Assembly: GCA_002785215.1 (NCBI GenBank)
Contig: PFMK01000015.1
Span: 1 to 24,297, forward strand
Direction of reading: 5' to 3'
DNA length: 24,297 nt
Source of the DNA: Candidatus Gottesmanbacteria bacterium CG_4_10_14_0_8_um_filter_37_24
Lineage (GTDB): Bacteria; Patescibacteriota; Microgenomatia; 2-02-FULL-39-11
The notes below the pieces were generated by a model. It was not told the DNA's origin. It did no database searches and was given only the letters and a program-made list of their open reading frames with translations. Both the position numbers and the translations under genes were made by a program. Below, one piece after another: positions 23,364 through 24,297 of this stretch. How positions within the stretch are numbered: the stretch's first letter is position 1; each line of letters opens with the position of its first letter.

Positions 23364-24206
23364 ATGGTTGACATCAGACAATCACCGCAATTTGCTCGAT
23401 TTATGACTGATCTCGGCTGGGAAAAAAATATTATTTCTTCCAACTATATTTATTTGAGGAAATTTTTCCCTTTTGGCTACTTTGCGAAAATACCCAGACC
23501 GAAAAATCTATTTCCGGTAAGCCAATTAATATCTTTCAAGAAAAAAAATAGAATTTTCCGTTTGAAGGTAGCCCCATTCATACAAGATAGTGGCGAGAAA
23601 TATAAAAATCTAAGAAATGATTTTCTTAATAACGGATTCGTAATTGAAAATTCCCCATTCAACCCTACAACCACTATCCAGTTTGACCTATCTACACCTA
23701 TTGATGAAATATTTAATAATTTTTCTGAAGCCAAAAGGAGAGGTGTTCGGAGAGCTTTAAAAAATGAGATTATTGTCCGTAGATCAGAAGACATAAACAC
23801 TTTCATTAAGATAAGAAAAAAACAATATGCCCCAATGGGTTTTCTGTTTGTAAGTGAAATGAAAAAAATCTGGAGTAACTTTTATCCCAATAACGCTACA
23901 CTGCTTATAGCCTATCAGAGAAATGGAAAAGAAGCGCTCGCGGGTATTTTGCTTCTTTATTATGACAAAATAGCCTATTATTGGTTTGCCTCAGCCTACG
24001 AAAAGGGAAAAAAATTATTTGCACCGACTCTGCTCGTCTATGAATCCTTAAAAGCGGCCAAAGCTCAGGGCAGTAGCATCTTTGATTTTGAAGGCATATG
24101 TGACGAGCGTTTTCCTAAAGCAAGCGAGTCATGGAAGGGTTTTACCAAGTTTAAAGAAGGTTTCGGTGGAGAAAAGATTGTATATTGTGAAAATTTCTAT
24201 CTTTGA
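23364..24206 (+). CDS. second FemAB-type aminoacyltransferase, shorter
   Basis: A 280-aa FemAB-family protein, taking the ATG at 23364 over a TTG at 23355. It parallels the first FemAB gene: QSPQFARFMTDLGWEKN (6-22), SEAKRRGVRRALKNEI (121-136), FASAYEKGKKLFAPTLLVYESL (208-229), and WKGFTKFKEGFGGEKI (257-272). It is about 70 residues shorter, with a reduced first GNAT half and no C-terminal extension, so the two are paralogues that have diverged. Only 17 bp separates it from the glycosyltransferase gene, supporting one operon. In Staphylococcus, sequential Fem proteins add successive bridge residues; a similar two-step role is possible here. Confidence 0.83.
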   Translation: MVDIRQSPQFARFMTDLGWEKNIISSNYIYLRKFFPFGYFAKIPRPKNLFPVSQLISFKKKNRIFRLKVAPFIQDSGEKYKNLRNDFLNNGFVIENSPFNPTTTIQFDLSTPIDEIFNNFSEAKRRGVRRALKNEIIVRRSEDINTFIKIRKKQYAPMGFLFVSEMKKIWSNFYPNNATLLIAYQRNGKEALAGILLLYYDKIAYYWFASAYEKGKKLFAPTLLVYESLKAAKAQGSSIFDFEGICDERFPKASESWKGFTKFKEGFGGEKIVYCENFYL

Positions 24207-24251
24207 TAGATACTGTTGGGTAATATATAGAAATTAGCACCTTGATATGTT

Positions 24252-24280
24252 AGAATTAACCGATTTAACAGGTTAATTCT
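24252..24280. repeat. 10-bp perfect inverted repeat at the right edge
   Basis: AGAATTAACC, 9-nt loop, GGTTAATTCT, 45 bp after the last gene. There is no clear U-run after it, so it could be a weak terminator or an operator for a gene beyond the window. A TTAGCAC at 24234-24240 just upstream equals one CIRCE half-site, without the partner arm. Confidence 0.5.
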
Positions 24281-24297
24281 TATGATAAGAATATTTT

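Noticed and set aside
24234..24260. A second full CIRCE operator
   Set aside because: Only the left half (TTAGCAC) matches; the right arm at the required spacing is AGAATTAAC instead of GAGTGCTAA.

Overview
The window is an AT-rich, gene-dense bacterial chromosome segment. Several things point to a Candidate Phyla Radiation bacterium (Patescibacteria, probably a Microgenomates-type lineage): unusually short versions of conserved proteins (HrcA about 243 aa, triosephosphate isomerase about 229 aa, UvrD about 613 aa, and a J-protein without a zinc finger), a PilN/PilO pair, FemAB-type transferases, Pro/Thr-rich surface proteins with a 'VLGE' stretch, and very short spacers. TGA is used as a stop (dnaK and the LCP gene end in TGA), so the standard bacterial code applies. 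The taxonomic call is inference from gene content, not from a marker-gene tree.

Layout. (1) 1-4443 is an accessory, rearranged region. It holds the N-terminal part of an IS66-type transposase, a membrane-anchored glycoside-hydrolase-like protein with four Cys-pair repeats, a complete IS481-type insertion sequence with inverted repeats, and a gene whose 5' end is cut by that IS. (2) 4555-5307 is a RecB/Cas4-like PD-(D/E)XK nuclease with four cysteines. (3) 5372-9779 (minus strand) is the heat-shock cluster hrcA-grpE-dnaK-dnaJ, with a degenerate CIRCE operator and a good sigma70-type promoter in front of hrcA and a strong terminator between dnaK and dnaJ. (4) 9870-11798 is a divergently transcribed secreted GH39-like enzyme with a LamG-like C-terminal domain. 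(5) 11804-13468 is murJ (minus), divergent from rpsT (13498-13803). (6) 14081-16898 is a four-gene operon: pilN-like, pilO-like, a 62-aa single-pass membrane protein, and a surface protein with FN3/Ig-like domains and a Pro/Thr stalk. (7) 16922-18689 (minus) is tpiA followed by an LCP cell-wall ligase. (8) 18735-20576 is a UvrD/PcrA helicase. (9) 20672-24206 is FemAB-like, a GT-C membrane glycosyltransferase with TPRs, and a second FemAB-like gene.

How the genes fit together. Much of the window concerns the cell envelope: lipid II flipping (MurJ), glycopolymer attachment (LCP), peptidoglycan bridge or aminoacyl transfer (two FemAB), membrane glycosyl transfer (TMTC-like), type IV pilus assembly and surface display (PilN/PilO plus the FN3 protein), and two extracytoplasmic glycosidase-like proteins. 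The heat-shock block is classical in gene order but reduced in protein size. At several transcription-unit starts (PD-(D/E)XK gene, dnaJ, GH39 gene, rpsT) a -10-like hexamer lies only 6-8 nt before the start codon, which suggests leaderless mRNAs.

No rRNA, tRNA, CRISPR array or replication origin was seen. The most interesting candidates for undescribed biology are the pilN-pilO-surface-protein operon, the FemAB/GT-C-TPR/FemAB cassette, and the Cys-pair repeat domain fused to a glycoside hydrolase fold.
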